Shown here: positions 10,837-21,332 of the stretch, in pieces
Layout: the number at the start of each line of letters is the position of its first letter
Position numbering within the stretch: position 1 is the stretch's first letter
DNA from: Chamaelirium japonicum
Taxonomy: Eukaryota; Streptophyta; Magnoliopsida; Liliales; Melanthiaceae
Assembly: GCA_947650365.1 (NCBI GenBank)
Contig: OX393551.1
Coordinates: forward strand, 8,221,041 to 8,285,040
Direction: 5' to 3'
Length of the DNA: 64,000 bases
Translations under genes and position numbers: made by a program
The notes under the pieces: model-generated
The model's input: the letters and a program-made list of their open reading frames with translations, nothing else
Told to the model about the DNA's origin: nothing
Database searches by the model: none

Positions 10837-11300
10837 ATGCACACAAACCCGAGTTGGCTTAATTGGCAAGCCAAGCTTTGGTCTGTTTGAGCTTGACTTG
10901 GTTAAAAACTTGATTGTTCAAGCTTGGGCTTGGCTTGATTAGTAATCGAGCCGAGCCGAGGTTTGGTTTGGTTGAGCTTGGCTCGTTTAATAAACGAGCC
11001 TACTCGAACAAGCTCGGTAACTAAACTCAATCTTAAGTCAAATCTTGGGCTATATATTTAGTTTATTCATGCCTTTTATAAACTAATTCAAAGGCCTATT
11101 CACGAGCTTGCTCATGATTCCTAAACGAATATGTTCACGAGCCCAATCAAGCCGAGCTTTAGTATGTTTGAGCTTGACTTGTTTGTTAAACGAGTCTAAA
11201 CTCTAGGCTTCGGCTTGGCTCAAATAGTAATCGAACAAGTTCGAACGAGAGTTTGTCTACGACCTACTCATGATCAACTTGATTCATTTGCAACCCTAAG
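10837..11300. repeat. Dispersed repeat rich in gagcttggctcg motifs
   Basis: Many short direct and inverted copies of aagctt-, gagcttg- and cgagcc-type words fill this stretch, for example gagccgagccgag and cgaacaagctcg. The right end ttgcaaccctaag resembles hAT-type ends, but I found no matching left end. No ORF is supported. Confidence 0.45.
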
Positions 11301-11514
11301 TATACTATGATACATGGTATAAGGGCTTTGAGTTGAGGAACAACATGAGGTCGCACTGACTCTGCTTGTGATATTATTAGCAAAAGCTCTAGGCAGCCTT
11401 ACCAATGAATCAGATACATTGGCAAAAGCTCTAGGCATCCTTAGCATTCATACCCCGGTGCACCGAGGGTTCGGACACCAAGATAGACTTGCGATAACCA
11501 ACCAGGGGATAGGA

Positions 11515-11705
11515 GAGTTGGCAAGCAACTGATGCTTGGCCGAGGAGGTTGTATGCTCGACTATTCCTCCCCTCGATTTACCTAGAGTGTGGTGGGAAAT
11601 TCTGAGTCGAGCGGCCTCCACTTCTGAAGGGATTACTTTGAGCCCAAAGTGGGCCATTGCCCAAAAGGTTTCAGAGACGGTTGCGGATCTCAACAAAAAA
11701 AAGAC
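11515..11705 (+). mobile_element. SINE-like retroposon (plus orientation)
   Basis: This is a relative of the copy at 5373-5540. It reads gaggaggttgtatgctcgac then tcctcccctcgatttaccta, then aaagtgggccattgcccaaa, and ends with an A run after gatctcaac. The B-box region is degraded (tgctcgactat instead of ggttcgactcc), so this copy is probably older. Confidence 0.5.
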
Positions 11706-12304
11706 CGGCAAAAATTTCCGTGCTATAAAGTGGTGCAAGATTGATTAAATATTTTCAACAAAAAGGGGGAATTTTGTGAAAAGTCATTTTTAAGGGATGG
11801 TTTTGAGCTGCAGTCTTGTAAATCTTTTCATTTTAGTTCAAACTCCTGTGGATGAAAATACCCCCCACCTCACTTCGAATTTATGCTTTTATGTCATTAT
11901 TCCTAAAACTAAATCTAACCCTAAACACTAAGATCTATAGGCCATGGAATGAACCCTAGATCTAGAAATCCCGAGTCTAAAATCTAAATCTAAACTGAGC
12001 CCCTACATCCCCCTATGGCTTCTTGTCTCCGTCGCTGGGACGGCAATCAACTATGACTCACACTGTTGAAGCCTACGTCTCTGTGGTATAAGGTGCAACC
12101 TGAATTCACTAACACTTGAAATGCAGTGATCTCGACAAGCCGAGTATCCCGTCTTCGAGCATTGAAAGAGAGAGAGGGATGTCGAAGCTCTGATTTTTCG
12201 AAAGTCGGAATTGAAAATCAGATTATCGATATGGAATACACATCTAGTCTGCTATTTATAAAGGTTTGGAAAATATCCGAGGTCTGGAGCGATTTCTGCA
12301 GTCG

Positions 12305-12435
12305 CTTCGACAGGCTCCAAGCAGGGTTGGCGAGTCCCATCATCATCATTGTGGACCCCCAAGCAGGGCTAATGGATCCCGTCGTCATCATCGTGGACCC
12401 CCAAACAGACCTAGTGGGTCCCGTCTTCGGGTGTT
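12305..12435. repeat. Three short tandem repeats, about 41 bp each
   Basis: The word order catcatc-ttgtggaccccca recurs: tcccatcatcatcattgtgg, tcccgtcgtcatcatcgtgg and a decayed third unit. The frames through it are repetitive and not taken as genes. Confidence 0.6.
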
Positions 12436-12910
12436 GGCCAAATTCTACCCCCACAGTTATCTAGGGACTTTCGCTAAAACCGATCTTTTCGCTGTCCTTT
12501 AGGCTAAGCCGATCTGCTGTCAGGGACCCATACGCACATTACCCTCTCTAAAAAAAAATAATTTGTGACCAATGCCATGATGCTCATGGGCAGCTTATCT
12601 GTAATTGGAATCTAGCTTCTCTGGACTTACGTCATGGCGCCATAGGCCCATAGCCAACCCTCATGCCGACTCCTGCACCACTGGCAGCACATTTTGAAGT
12701 AACAGAACACAGTAGGGGTATGCAGTTCAAAAGGTTCTTTCATTCTCTCTAATTGCAAGCCACAGCACGAGCAGCAACAGAACCAGCACAAGGCAAGAGT
12801 TGCCCTCAGTAATCCACAGACAAAACTAGCTACTACAGCAGCAATCAGCAATTCCCTACACATCCAACGCAGATCCCCACTCATCATCCGCTTCTCTTCT
12901 CAGAATCTCC

Positions 12911-12958
12911 TCAGTAGTCACCCTGACCCGCGGATCCGCTGCCGTAACCGTCATCGCA
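12911..12958 (-). pseudogene. Stranded C-terminal tail of the GRP gene
   Basis: Fifteen in-frame codons rich in Gly, Asp, Tyr and Ser lie beyond the TGA at 12959-12961 and end in their own stop. They look like the original end of the RNA-binding protein, separated from it by one nonsense change. They would be translated only by readthrough. Confidence 0.65.
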
Positions 12959-13644
12959 TCAATACCCGCCGCCGTAACCGCCACGACCCCCACCACCACC
13001 GGCAGGCCTCTCGTTAGCATAGCTCACACGAATATTCCGGCCTTGCAGTTCCTGGGAGTACCAGAACGGAACGATGAACGGCAATCTACGGTTCGAGAGA
13101 AATCGGACGGTGTAGATGGAACGAGAGATGAACAAACCTGACCATCCATGCTAGACTGTGCAGTTTTGGCTGACTCATCACTGTCGAAGCCAACGAACCC
13201 AAATCCCCTCGATCGTCCAGTGTCTCTGTCCGTGATAACCTTTGCTGCATATGTAACAAGGCATTTGATGTTAATCATTTCTTCACTGTTGGGTTTCACT
13301 TCAGTTGTACACAGTGAGAACAAGGTGCAGACTTCAACACTTACCTTCGACCACATTACCGAAGCAATCAAATGCCTCCTTGAGCGACCGGTCATCGGTA
13401 CCGAAAGAGAGACCTGATAACCACAAGCATCTTGAGGAAAACCTCCAGTGAAGAGCACAATATGTGGCTCAGGAATGTTGTGAATTAGCATGGAGGAAAA
13501 GGAAACTAAACCTCCGACAAAAAGCTTTGAGGACATGTAGCGGGCAGAGTTCAGCAGATGCATCACCGGAGCTGGTCCGTTCGATAAGCTGTTCCTTGAA
13601 ATGCTCTGCCTGATCAGGCTACCAAGTTTGCCGTGAAATGCCAT
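12959..13644 (-). CDS. Glycine-rich RNA-binding protein, mitochondrial type, truncated tail
   Basis: This is a single-RRM glycine-rich protein like plant GR-RBPs of mitochondria, which bind organellar RNA and affect editing and stress responses. There are four coding exons: 13512-13644, 13345-13413, 13138-13244 and 12959-13051, all with GT-AG introns in consistent phase, giving 133 aa. The N-terminus MAFHGKLGSLIRQSISRN is Arg/Ser-rich, as in a mitochondrial presequence. RNP2 is KLFVGGL and RNP1 is RGFGFVGF; the exon-4 motif NIRVSYANERP precedes the Gly-rich tail. The tail stops at TGA 12959-12961, but the same frame continues for 15 codons (CDDGYGSGSAGQGDY) to a second stop at 12911-12913, so the tail was probably longer. 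A leader exon, 13645-13691, follows acceptor ttacttag, and a distal 5'UTR exon is likely near 18.8 kb. Confidence 0.88.
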
Positions 13645-13703
13645 TACCTCCTTCAGATCTTCGAATCTGTCCAAGACTTCCAGCAGCACATCTAAGTAAT
13701 CCT

Positions 13704-13838
13704 ATTTTTTATTGTTTCGAGAACAAAAAAATAGAGTACAACAAAAAATACACAACCAAACATGGTAGCACTTTTTATTGTTTCGAGAACAAAAAAATAG
13801 AGTACAACAAAAAATACACAACCAAACATGGTAGCACT
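13704..13838. repeat. Two-copy tandem repeat, 66 bp, in the GRP 5' intron
   Basis: The segment tttttattgtttcgagaaca through aaacatggtagc occurs twice in a row with almost no difference. It lies just upstream of the acceptor that begins the GRP coding exon. Confidence 0.9.
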
Positions 13839-14209
13839 TTTTTCCCCATAAAATTCGAGCTTTAAGATCGCATAATATAAGAAAATAAAACCCAAGCGTG
13901 ATACTCGCAACAAAATGGGAAGTTGGAAAATGGTGTTGTTCCTCGCAGTAGCGTGAGAATCACGAGGAAGTGAGAGAAACGATGTCATACTCTTATGGTC
14001 CATACTAAAAATGGAAAATAACACTTGAACACACAATGTGCTGAGCAAAGGTATGATGCATGCCACATAGGTCCAACTCAGCCGAGTTTTAAAACAGTGG
14101 TTGCAATCATTAACACGAAAAGGAAGAGGTCAATTACGGGCCAAGACATCTTTTTTTTTTTTGAGAAATCCCTCTGGACGGGTCCATACTCCATATATCA
14201 TTCAACCAA

Positions 14210-14635
14210 TTGCATGCCCACCTAAGCGCATAACATTAAATAAAGTTCAAGCTGACTCATAAAGCATTTAAATGATCATCCTATATATGATCTTGATAAC
14301 TCAGGAATTAATTACCAATTTTTTTCTATCCGTGTTTTTTTAAGAAATTGTTTGCAATCATATAATCACAGATATTCATAAACAAAACTGTAAAATGTAT
14401 AAGCCTTTATACAACCAAGCCACCTTTATGTGGACAACAAACACCTCGGTCACCCAAATCACAAAACAAAAGCAAAAAAAAAAAGTAATGGTAAATACCT
14501 TAATTAAATTATATCAACTTGGAAGTAGTACAACTTTGATATGGAAAATAAATTCAAACTAAAGATTGAGAAGATAAGTGAAAATTAGGATTTGACATTA
14601 TTCAATAATCTTATCAATTGCTAGATTTTTAAGAG

Positions 14636-14721
<86 letters not shown>

Positions 14722-15400
14722 CCACACCCACACCCACCACACGGGGCTTGTCAATCCAAGTCCAAACTCCAAAGTTGGTTTGGACAGTAAGGAGTAGTGC
14801 TTTGATACTTAATCATATTACAACATTAAGGTACATAAATAAATAAATAAATAAGCCACAAAACCACAACAACCAACTTAATTTCATCTTTAAAATAAAT
14901 ACCACAAATCCCAATAATCCCACTCAACTATTTCACCTAACAGACAATATTCAATAGAATTGGATGAGGAGGGCCCACATGGCGATTTGCATGGGATAGT
15001 CAGGATGAGTGGATTACTCATTTGAAAAAGGCCCACTATCTTCACTCCAATAATAGCCAGAACTCAAATAGTCTTTAAAAGGTTTGCTCAACAGCAATAT
15101 TCTACCTCTTTATTTGTAAGTAAAAGAGAAGGCATGGCTAGTGTTACATGTTAGAAGAGACATGAATCCAGATCCAATTTAAAAAGCCATTGCAGGATCT
15201 TCGCCTAAGTTTGAACAATTTCAAAAAAAAAAAGTTCAAAAGTCAGGGACGACAACAATTGATTTAATTGAGCCACAAATTGTGAGGCAATGCGTGGTGG
15301 ACTGGTCTTGCCACATGAGGCGAGGGGTTGGGGTTGCAGAAGAAGACGCATGTCAGTGAGGAGTAAAGTTGGTAAAAAATAAGGTGCGATGTGAAACCAA
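14210..15400. other. AT-rich non-coding spacer
   Basis: Apart from the microsatellite, the sequence is AT-rich with no supported ORF, RNA gene or clear transposon end. If the candidate leader exon at 18.8 kb belongs to the GRP gene, this is intron. Confidence 0.4.
14638..14720. repeat. Compound (TC)n-(CA)n microsatellite
   Basis: About 17 TC units are followed directly by about 25 CA units. This is simple sequence, probably length-variable. Confidence 0.97.
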
Positions 15401-15612
15401 GCAATATAAAAGGGATAAGGATGGGGTAGTAAGTACACTGTCCAACTTGATAATCCATTGAATCCCTAGCAATATAAAAGGTACGAGGATGGGGTTGTGG
15501 GTACAATGGTACATTGTCCAAGTTGATTATCTATTGAATCCCTAGCAATATAAAAGGAATGAGGATGGGGTTGTAGGTACACTGTCTGAGTTGATTGTCT
15601 ATTAATCCCATT
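15401..15612. repeat. Three tandem repeats of 68-76 bp
   Basis: Units starting at 15401, 15469 and 15545 all begin gcaatataaaagg and run through gaggatggggt, gtacactgtcc and ttgattgtctattgaatccc. Lengths vary by small indels. Confidence 0.85.
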
Positions 15613-15619
15613 TTCAAGA

Positions 15620-16490
15620 TTCATACCCAGAAATTCAGGTTTGATCTAATTCGAGCATGTGTGTGCCAGTGTGTGTATATGTGTGTGTGTGCGTGTATTG
15701 ATAAATTTATTTTCTACTTCTTTACGGCTTAGAATGGTTCTTAGAAACTTTGAAGCTTGAAGTTTACGGGCTAGTCTTGTTTACATACACAGTGTGTGCG
15801 ATCGTGATACGGTTTATGCAAATTAGGTTGAGTATGATCAAGTTAGGTCGAATCTAATTCGATCGAATAGAAGTCTTGACAAAAAAGAGCTATTCCAATA
15901 TAATCAAATTGAGTTTAGTGACTTTAGTCTTGACGTGACCTTTATCCAACCTACTTAAATGGGTTTTATTAGGTTTAAACAAGTTGTAGTTGTGTTGTGA
16001 ACATGTTTCATTGTTTGGTTCTAATCAAGTTAGGTATAATACGGTTGGGTCATGTCTAGTCTACTCGTGGGTATATTGACAACCTACCATCACACAGGCT
16101 GCCAGGCCCATGCATCCCACAATCTTTAGTAGTTGTCTATTCATATCAAATCAGAAGCATCCAAACAAGGATGTCGAACATACGCACATACAAAAACATT
16201 AGGCGCTGATCCCTAATCCCTATTACAACATATAATTCTACAATAATCTAAGACATTGTGTAATGTGAGTCTAATACTGAGCCTACTTACCAAGTAACAT
16301 TCCAAGGGTTCAAGTATCTTTTGTGAAGTATCACTGCCTGACTAGTAAGCATCAAATGTCAATTATCAACTATCTCACAAAGTATCAACAATAGTTAAAT
16401 TGAAACAAAAACTGTGATCAGTAACAATTAACAATTAGCAACTACTAGTGTAGCAAATAATCAAATATCATCAAAACTAATATATTATAG
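15620..16490. other. Non-coding spacer with a (GT)n patch
   Basis: It includes a short GT-rich patch near 15660-15700 and sequence of the gttaggtcgaatctaattcg type also seen in dispersed repeats of this window. No gene is supported. Confidence 0.35.
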
Positions 16491-16492
16491 GG

Positions 16493-16745
16493 TAAATTGC
16501 ACCTTACCCCCCTGAAGGTTAGCCCAAAATCACTTAACCTCCCCTGAAGTTTTTTTGGTTCCAAATCGGTCCCCATAGTCTTAAATATTAGAACAATACC
16601 CCTTTTGCGAACTACTAAATTTCCTCTTTTGGTAATCTCTATCTAATCAAAACTGAATTGGTGGGGGGCAACATGTGGTTTATTAACTATAGGGGGGGTA
16701 AGTGATTTTGGACTAACACATAGGGGGGTAAAGTGTAATTTACAA
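16493..16745. mobile_element. Foldback element, family 3
   Basis: The left arm gggtaaattgcaccttaccc with aaatcacttaacctcccctg pairs with the right arm aagtgattttggactaacac and ggggggtaaagtgtaattta. Related left ends occur near 1820 and 55145. It is about 250 bp, with no ORF. Confidence 0.6.
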
Positions 16746-18590
16746 GTCAAAACTCAATTCACTGAAGACAAGAAAAGCATATAGTAAAATTTACTAAATC
16801 AAACCCTAAAGATCCCTAATATGAGAAAAGGATGGCCTTTAGCAGAAAGTCAATCAAAGTAGCTTCAAATGGCCTTTGACTGAAGATTCCATGACCCATA
16901 ACTTATGTTAGCCTACCAATTTGGCACTAAGAATTATGAAAAACAAGGTTTGATCCTTTGGTGGCATCCCTAATTCATAAATATCAAAGACTGCAGAAAA
17001 AAATTTCGTATAGAAATTATGAAACAGTAACCCCTCCCTTCTTAAATTCCCATTTGAAGAGATTTGGGTTAAGGTATACGACTAAATTATGTTTGGAGGG
17101 GGTAATCTCTTATCTTAAAACTTAAAAGTAAATATCAATCTTTAATATTTTTTTTAGCATCTCTATTTACAAAGTTGTAAGGAGATAAAAGCCAGTTTTT
17201 TGAATTAGATGGACAGGTACTTCGGCGATTCCAAACAAATTACCAAGAGGAACATCAGAACCAAACAATTCCACAAGTTCAATTGCTTTCGGTCTTTGGC
17301 ACAACCAAAATAGACTGTAACCAACAGAAACCTACTTTAATAACTTAGGCAGAAGCTTCAAACCATAAAGGTAAACAAAAGATTAAGAACAAATGTTAAC
17401 AAGGTTAACCAATTATGCATCTCTAGTTGTCTAGCACATGACTATATAGTGTGGATTCAACTGAAAACCTAACCTACTTGCACTGATTTGGAAAAAAAAT
17501 GTGAGGAGGGTGGGGCTTATTATTGAATTCCCTCCCCTTTTTCCTTGTCAAACATGGCATCACCAATCCTATTTCTTCTTAGTAAGTAGAGCCCTTGATT
17601 AGGGCTCGATCACTCTCAAGACCTATTTAAGCAAGAAATTCCCACCACTTATACTTAGATGTACCTTTCATAGTAAGACTATTTTCATTCTCCACCATAT
17701 TCAAAGGTTTACAATAACCACTCATGGTCCACTAACTACCATCATATAACTAAATCAAAACATGATGCAGATGTTCAAATAACCCCTTCAAAAAAAAAAG
17801 TAAAATCTATATAACATGCTACGGCTGTTCACAAGCTGACTAAGACAAATAGGCACATAATAGATCTAGCCGTCGATCAAGATCTGAAGGGAGAGAGAGA
17901 GAGACATGAAGAGAGAGACTTCAAATGAAGCCCTCTCTCCCATGTGTGAATACGGCTCTCTCATAAACCCTATTAAAAACCTACTATAAAGATGATAAAT
18001 ACCTATTCAATGGGATTTAATGGCCATTTAATATTAATTAATAATTTTTTTGGAAGGTTAATTATTAGTCTCTCTCTCTCTAACAAGTGAATCACATCGC
18101 GACTGGCATTGGAATTTACTAGTTCAAAACCTCCTATTACCAAAAATCGAAGTAAAGTTCATCATTTCTTCTCACTCTTGTGACCATATGATCCTCTCTT
18201 CACTATCTTCACACTGTATTTGACATGAATCACATCCAACTACACTAGTAGCTAAGTAAAATATAGCCAACAAATAGGTTTCAATCTTGCTGTTAAGAAA
18301 TGTATTCTTTTAAATATTTTCTTCTTTTCCATCGACATCAACGGTCAACAGCCGATATGATCATTTCATCATCATCTTCTTGATCGCTGAATTCATCATA
18401 ACATCCAAGATCAAAACCTTCTGCCCATTTTTATACTGATTCAACATCTCCTACAAACAACTAATTATGTAATTAATTCAATTTTTCCTCCAGGTTATTC
18501 CTCAAGATGTCCAAACATGTCATCCAACATCACGAAAATCAACCAGTATTACCACAATAATACCAATATTAAATATTTTGGTTAATTAAC
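16746..18590. other. AT-rich non-coding stretch
   Basis: Only short frames, short GA/CT patches near 17890 and 18070, and no recognisable gene. It may be intron of the GRP gene. Confidence 0.4.
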
Positions 18591-18654
18591 ACAAATTACA
18601 TCTAAAAATCGATCGAAACGCAGAAAAGAATAATGAGAGAGCGAGATCCAAAAT

Positions 18655-18900
18655 GAGCAAACGAATCCATTTGATCTTTTCCTTCCAAAAAAAAAATTCC
18701 GTTTGATCTTTCAGTACGATAACGGATACAAAGAGAGATCTTTTGAGGCGAGGAGAAGCACAAGCACAGAGAAATCGAGGGAAAGTTTGCGATTACCTCC
18801 AGAAACCACGCGGAGATCGGAAGAGAGGATGAGGGTTTAGGGTTTCGGTTTGGTGGGTGGGGGCTGTAATCGACTCCTTTGTATGCCGGACTTTGCGGCC
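18655..18900 (-). promoter_or_regulatory. Candidate 5'UTR exon and promoter area of the GRP gene
   Basis: On minus, the leader-like cctaaaccctcatcctctct continues to gcgtggtttctggag and a donor gtaatc at 18796. Such a CT-rich leader with a 5'UTR intron fits a plant housekeeping gene. The nearest minus-strand acceptor before a coding exon is ttacttag at 13691, which opens the GRP coding exon, so I infer a 5.1-kb 5'UTR intron. The duplicated arrangement at 10.6/8.3 kb supports the link. The exact transcription start is unknown. Confidence 0.5.
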
Positions 18901-19258
18901 TGACGGTACCACAGCCGTCCGATGGCAGGCATCCGGATAGGCGAGCACCCTCGACCCCAAGGCCCACTCCCCGGACGGCTCTGATTCTATCGGACCCCAA
19001 TCCGGGAGACTACAAGACATCGATGGTCCTGATCGTGGGAGGTAGGGTTTAAGACTCACCCCTCACACAATTGGGTTGTGGGGGCCACCCCAACGCTCAC
19101 GAAAGAGTAATGCTATTGGGACAATCTAAAAAACAAACCAGACTCAAAAAAAAAAAAAAAAAAAGTGATGGCTGGACAGTGCTTGGTGTGAATTCGGATG
19201 CACTAACCCTTGGATCCTACCATCATTTTTTGGGTTTGGTTTGTTTTTTTAGATGAGC

Positions 19259-19433
19259 AATGCTATTCAGCTCAAAGGTTTGTCTCGAATTCGCCGGCCT
19301 GAAAGACGTGGCAGCGTGCAACTAGTGTTGTTAAAGATTTTAAAATCACTAGTGGATTTCAGCCACCAGTTGCTCGCTGCCACATCTTTCGGATCGGCGA
19401 ATTCGGGATAAACCTTCGGGCTGAATCGCATTT
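19259..19433. mobile_element. Long-hairpin MITE, arms about 70 bp
   Basis: The left arm (aatgctattcagctcaaagg, ctcgaattcgccggcctgaa, agacgtggcagc) is inverted on the right (gctgccacatctttcggatc, ggcgaattcgggataaacc, ttcgggctgaatcgcatt). The loop also contains paired cactagt/aactagtg. It could form a long stem if transcribed. Confidence 0.8.
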
Positions 19434-19740
19434 CTCTTTTTAGATTGTATGAGTATAATTACTCCTGGGGAAGATACTATTTAGCTCGAATGATCAACCC
19501 CATCGACATGTCCTGATCACAACCGTATGTTGCACCCAACCCGCCCCACGTTGATGTGCATTAAGAGCATCTTCAACGATACCCTCACGCCAACCTCATA
19601 TTTGAGCGTTGAGGGATGCCAATTGCCAAATAAGTTTTTTTTTTTTATATGAGTTTGTCTTTGTTTGATTTGGTATATAGTTTCAGTAGGGTAACCTGAC
19701 TGATAGTTTTTTCTTTTCTTTTCTTTTCTTTTTTTTAGAA

Positions 19741-19776
19741 GGGGGGGGGGGGGGGGGGGGGGGGGGGGCGGGGGGG
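19741..19776. repeat. G28 homopolymer (plus G7)
   Basis: Twenty-eight G at 19741-19768, one C, then seven G, following a pyrimidine-rich tract of ctttt repeats. Proline-rich frames across it are artefacts of the run. Confidence 0.95.
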
Positions 19777-19794
19777 TTGGGTTGTAACAAATGC

Positions 19795-20230
19795 CCACTG
19801 GCTCGAACCTGGCCCAGCCTGATCAACGGCTCGACCCAACCCGGCCCAAAAACACAATGGATTGGCCTCGGGCCGCCACCTTGAGCCCGTACCTATTCGT
19901 ACCCGAAAACCCAGCCCAACCCGAAAGGAAGCCCGTCCTGAGAGCTGGATTAAAATACTGTGGTTGGAGGGTTTTGTAAACTCTATGAGATGCTGTGTTC
20001 AAACCCACACAGATGTTTTTTTGTTAAAAAATGCATAAGTTTTAGCCAAACCCGGCTCAGCCCGACCCGACCCGACCCGATCTGAAATTCCAAATATATG
20101 TATACACGGGCCAGCCCGGGCTTAGGCCCTTCTAGACGAGCCACTCTAGGCTTAGTATCTGGCCCGGCCGGAGGTATATACACCCGACCTGACCCACCCG
20201 GCCCTGCCCGGCCCGTTTTACTATCCTAGG
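19795..20230. repeat. Dispersed repeat rich in cccgaccc/gggtcggg words
   Basis: Arrays of gacccaacccggccc, gacccgacccgacccg and cggccctgcccggccc fill both ends of this stretch. Such word-rich blocks recur near 7600, 8000 and 50340. It has no gene and is probably the decayed interior of hAT-like elements such as the one at 7555-8187. Confidence 0.45.
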
Positions 20231-20445
20231 GAGGGACTCTCACTATGTGTATTCCACCTGTCCTATTTTTTCATTAAATTTACAAGCACACCCCTTAGAC
20301 TTTCATGATTTACACAACAACATCACTTGTGCAACGGTCCAAATTTTTTTGGATTATTAACGTTAGCTCCTTAAAAAGATTTACGTTTAACGCTATGGAT
20401 ATGTCAAGTTTGAACTTAATGTTAAGTCCTGTAGTTGGACTTTGG

Positions 20446-20705
20446 CTAACGTGAGCTTCTTTCTCCTGCGTACATTTAATAACAAGATATTTTAAATGAT
20501 AATTTTACCCCATAGATAAAGTGTAACAATTGTAGCAAAAGAGTAACAATTCGTAAAAAGTAAAAATATGTTAGTTTCGGCTAACGCGGGCTCCTTCTGT
20601 CGCGCACGTGTAATAACGAATCTTTTTAAATAATAATTTTACCCAAAAATATGATGTATAACAATCGTAGCAAAAAATAACAATTGGTAAAGAGTAACAA
20701 TCTGT
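20446..20705. repeat. Two diverged tandem copies, about 130 bp
   Basis: The unit gctaacgtgagcttctttct through attttacccca and gtagcaaaagagtaacaatt recurs 132 bp later as gctaacgcgggctccttctg and following sequence, clearly diverged. Confidence 0.7.
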
Positions 20706-21332
20706 TAGCAATGAGTAACTATTTAATAGTAAAATGTCTTAATTGTCGATTGATTGTAACGGTATTTCTACTCATTTGGTCACAATATGATTTTTTTTTT
20801 GGTGACAAAAAATGCTTTTAACTATGTGAAACCAAACTGATTCTATCTCTCTCTAATGGCAACACGCCAAACAAATTTTTAAAGTTGTAGTTATTTTTCA
20901 ATTATTTTTGGTAAATTTTGATGCTCACGAATGTTAACCGAATAATTTTCCAACATTTAAACCTTTTGTTTAGAAGAGTGAAGTTCTTTTTGAAAAATAA
21001 CTACACATAATTAACAAAGTCTAGAATTGAATAAATAATGTATTTGAAATATAATAGACGGATATTCAAGGAAAATATTAATCTGACCAATCCTCTTGGG
21101 TTGGGTTGAGAATCCCCAACACAAGATTAGATTAGGTCAGGCTTAGGGTTCACAATTTGAAAATTATTTGTCGATATGTACACCGAAGTCTCTTATTCAA
21201 TCTGTCTGTCAAATTATATAAGGAAAAAAAAAACTGTCCTTTACAATTGTCAACAATTAATCAGAAATTATTGGATCATCTCAGATGTAACAAGGAGAAG
21301 ACAACTGAGTAGCTTGAAGCAAGAAGTATTTA

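Noticed and set aside
13148-13417. 89-codon plus-strand frame over the GRP gene
   Set aside because: Opposite-strand shadow of real RRM exons.
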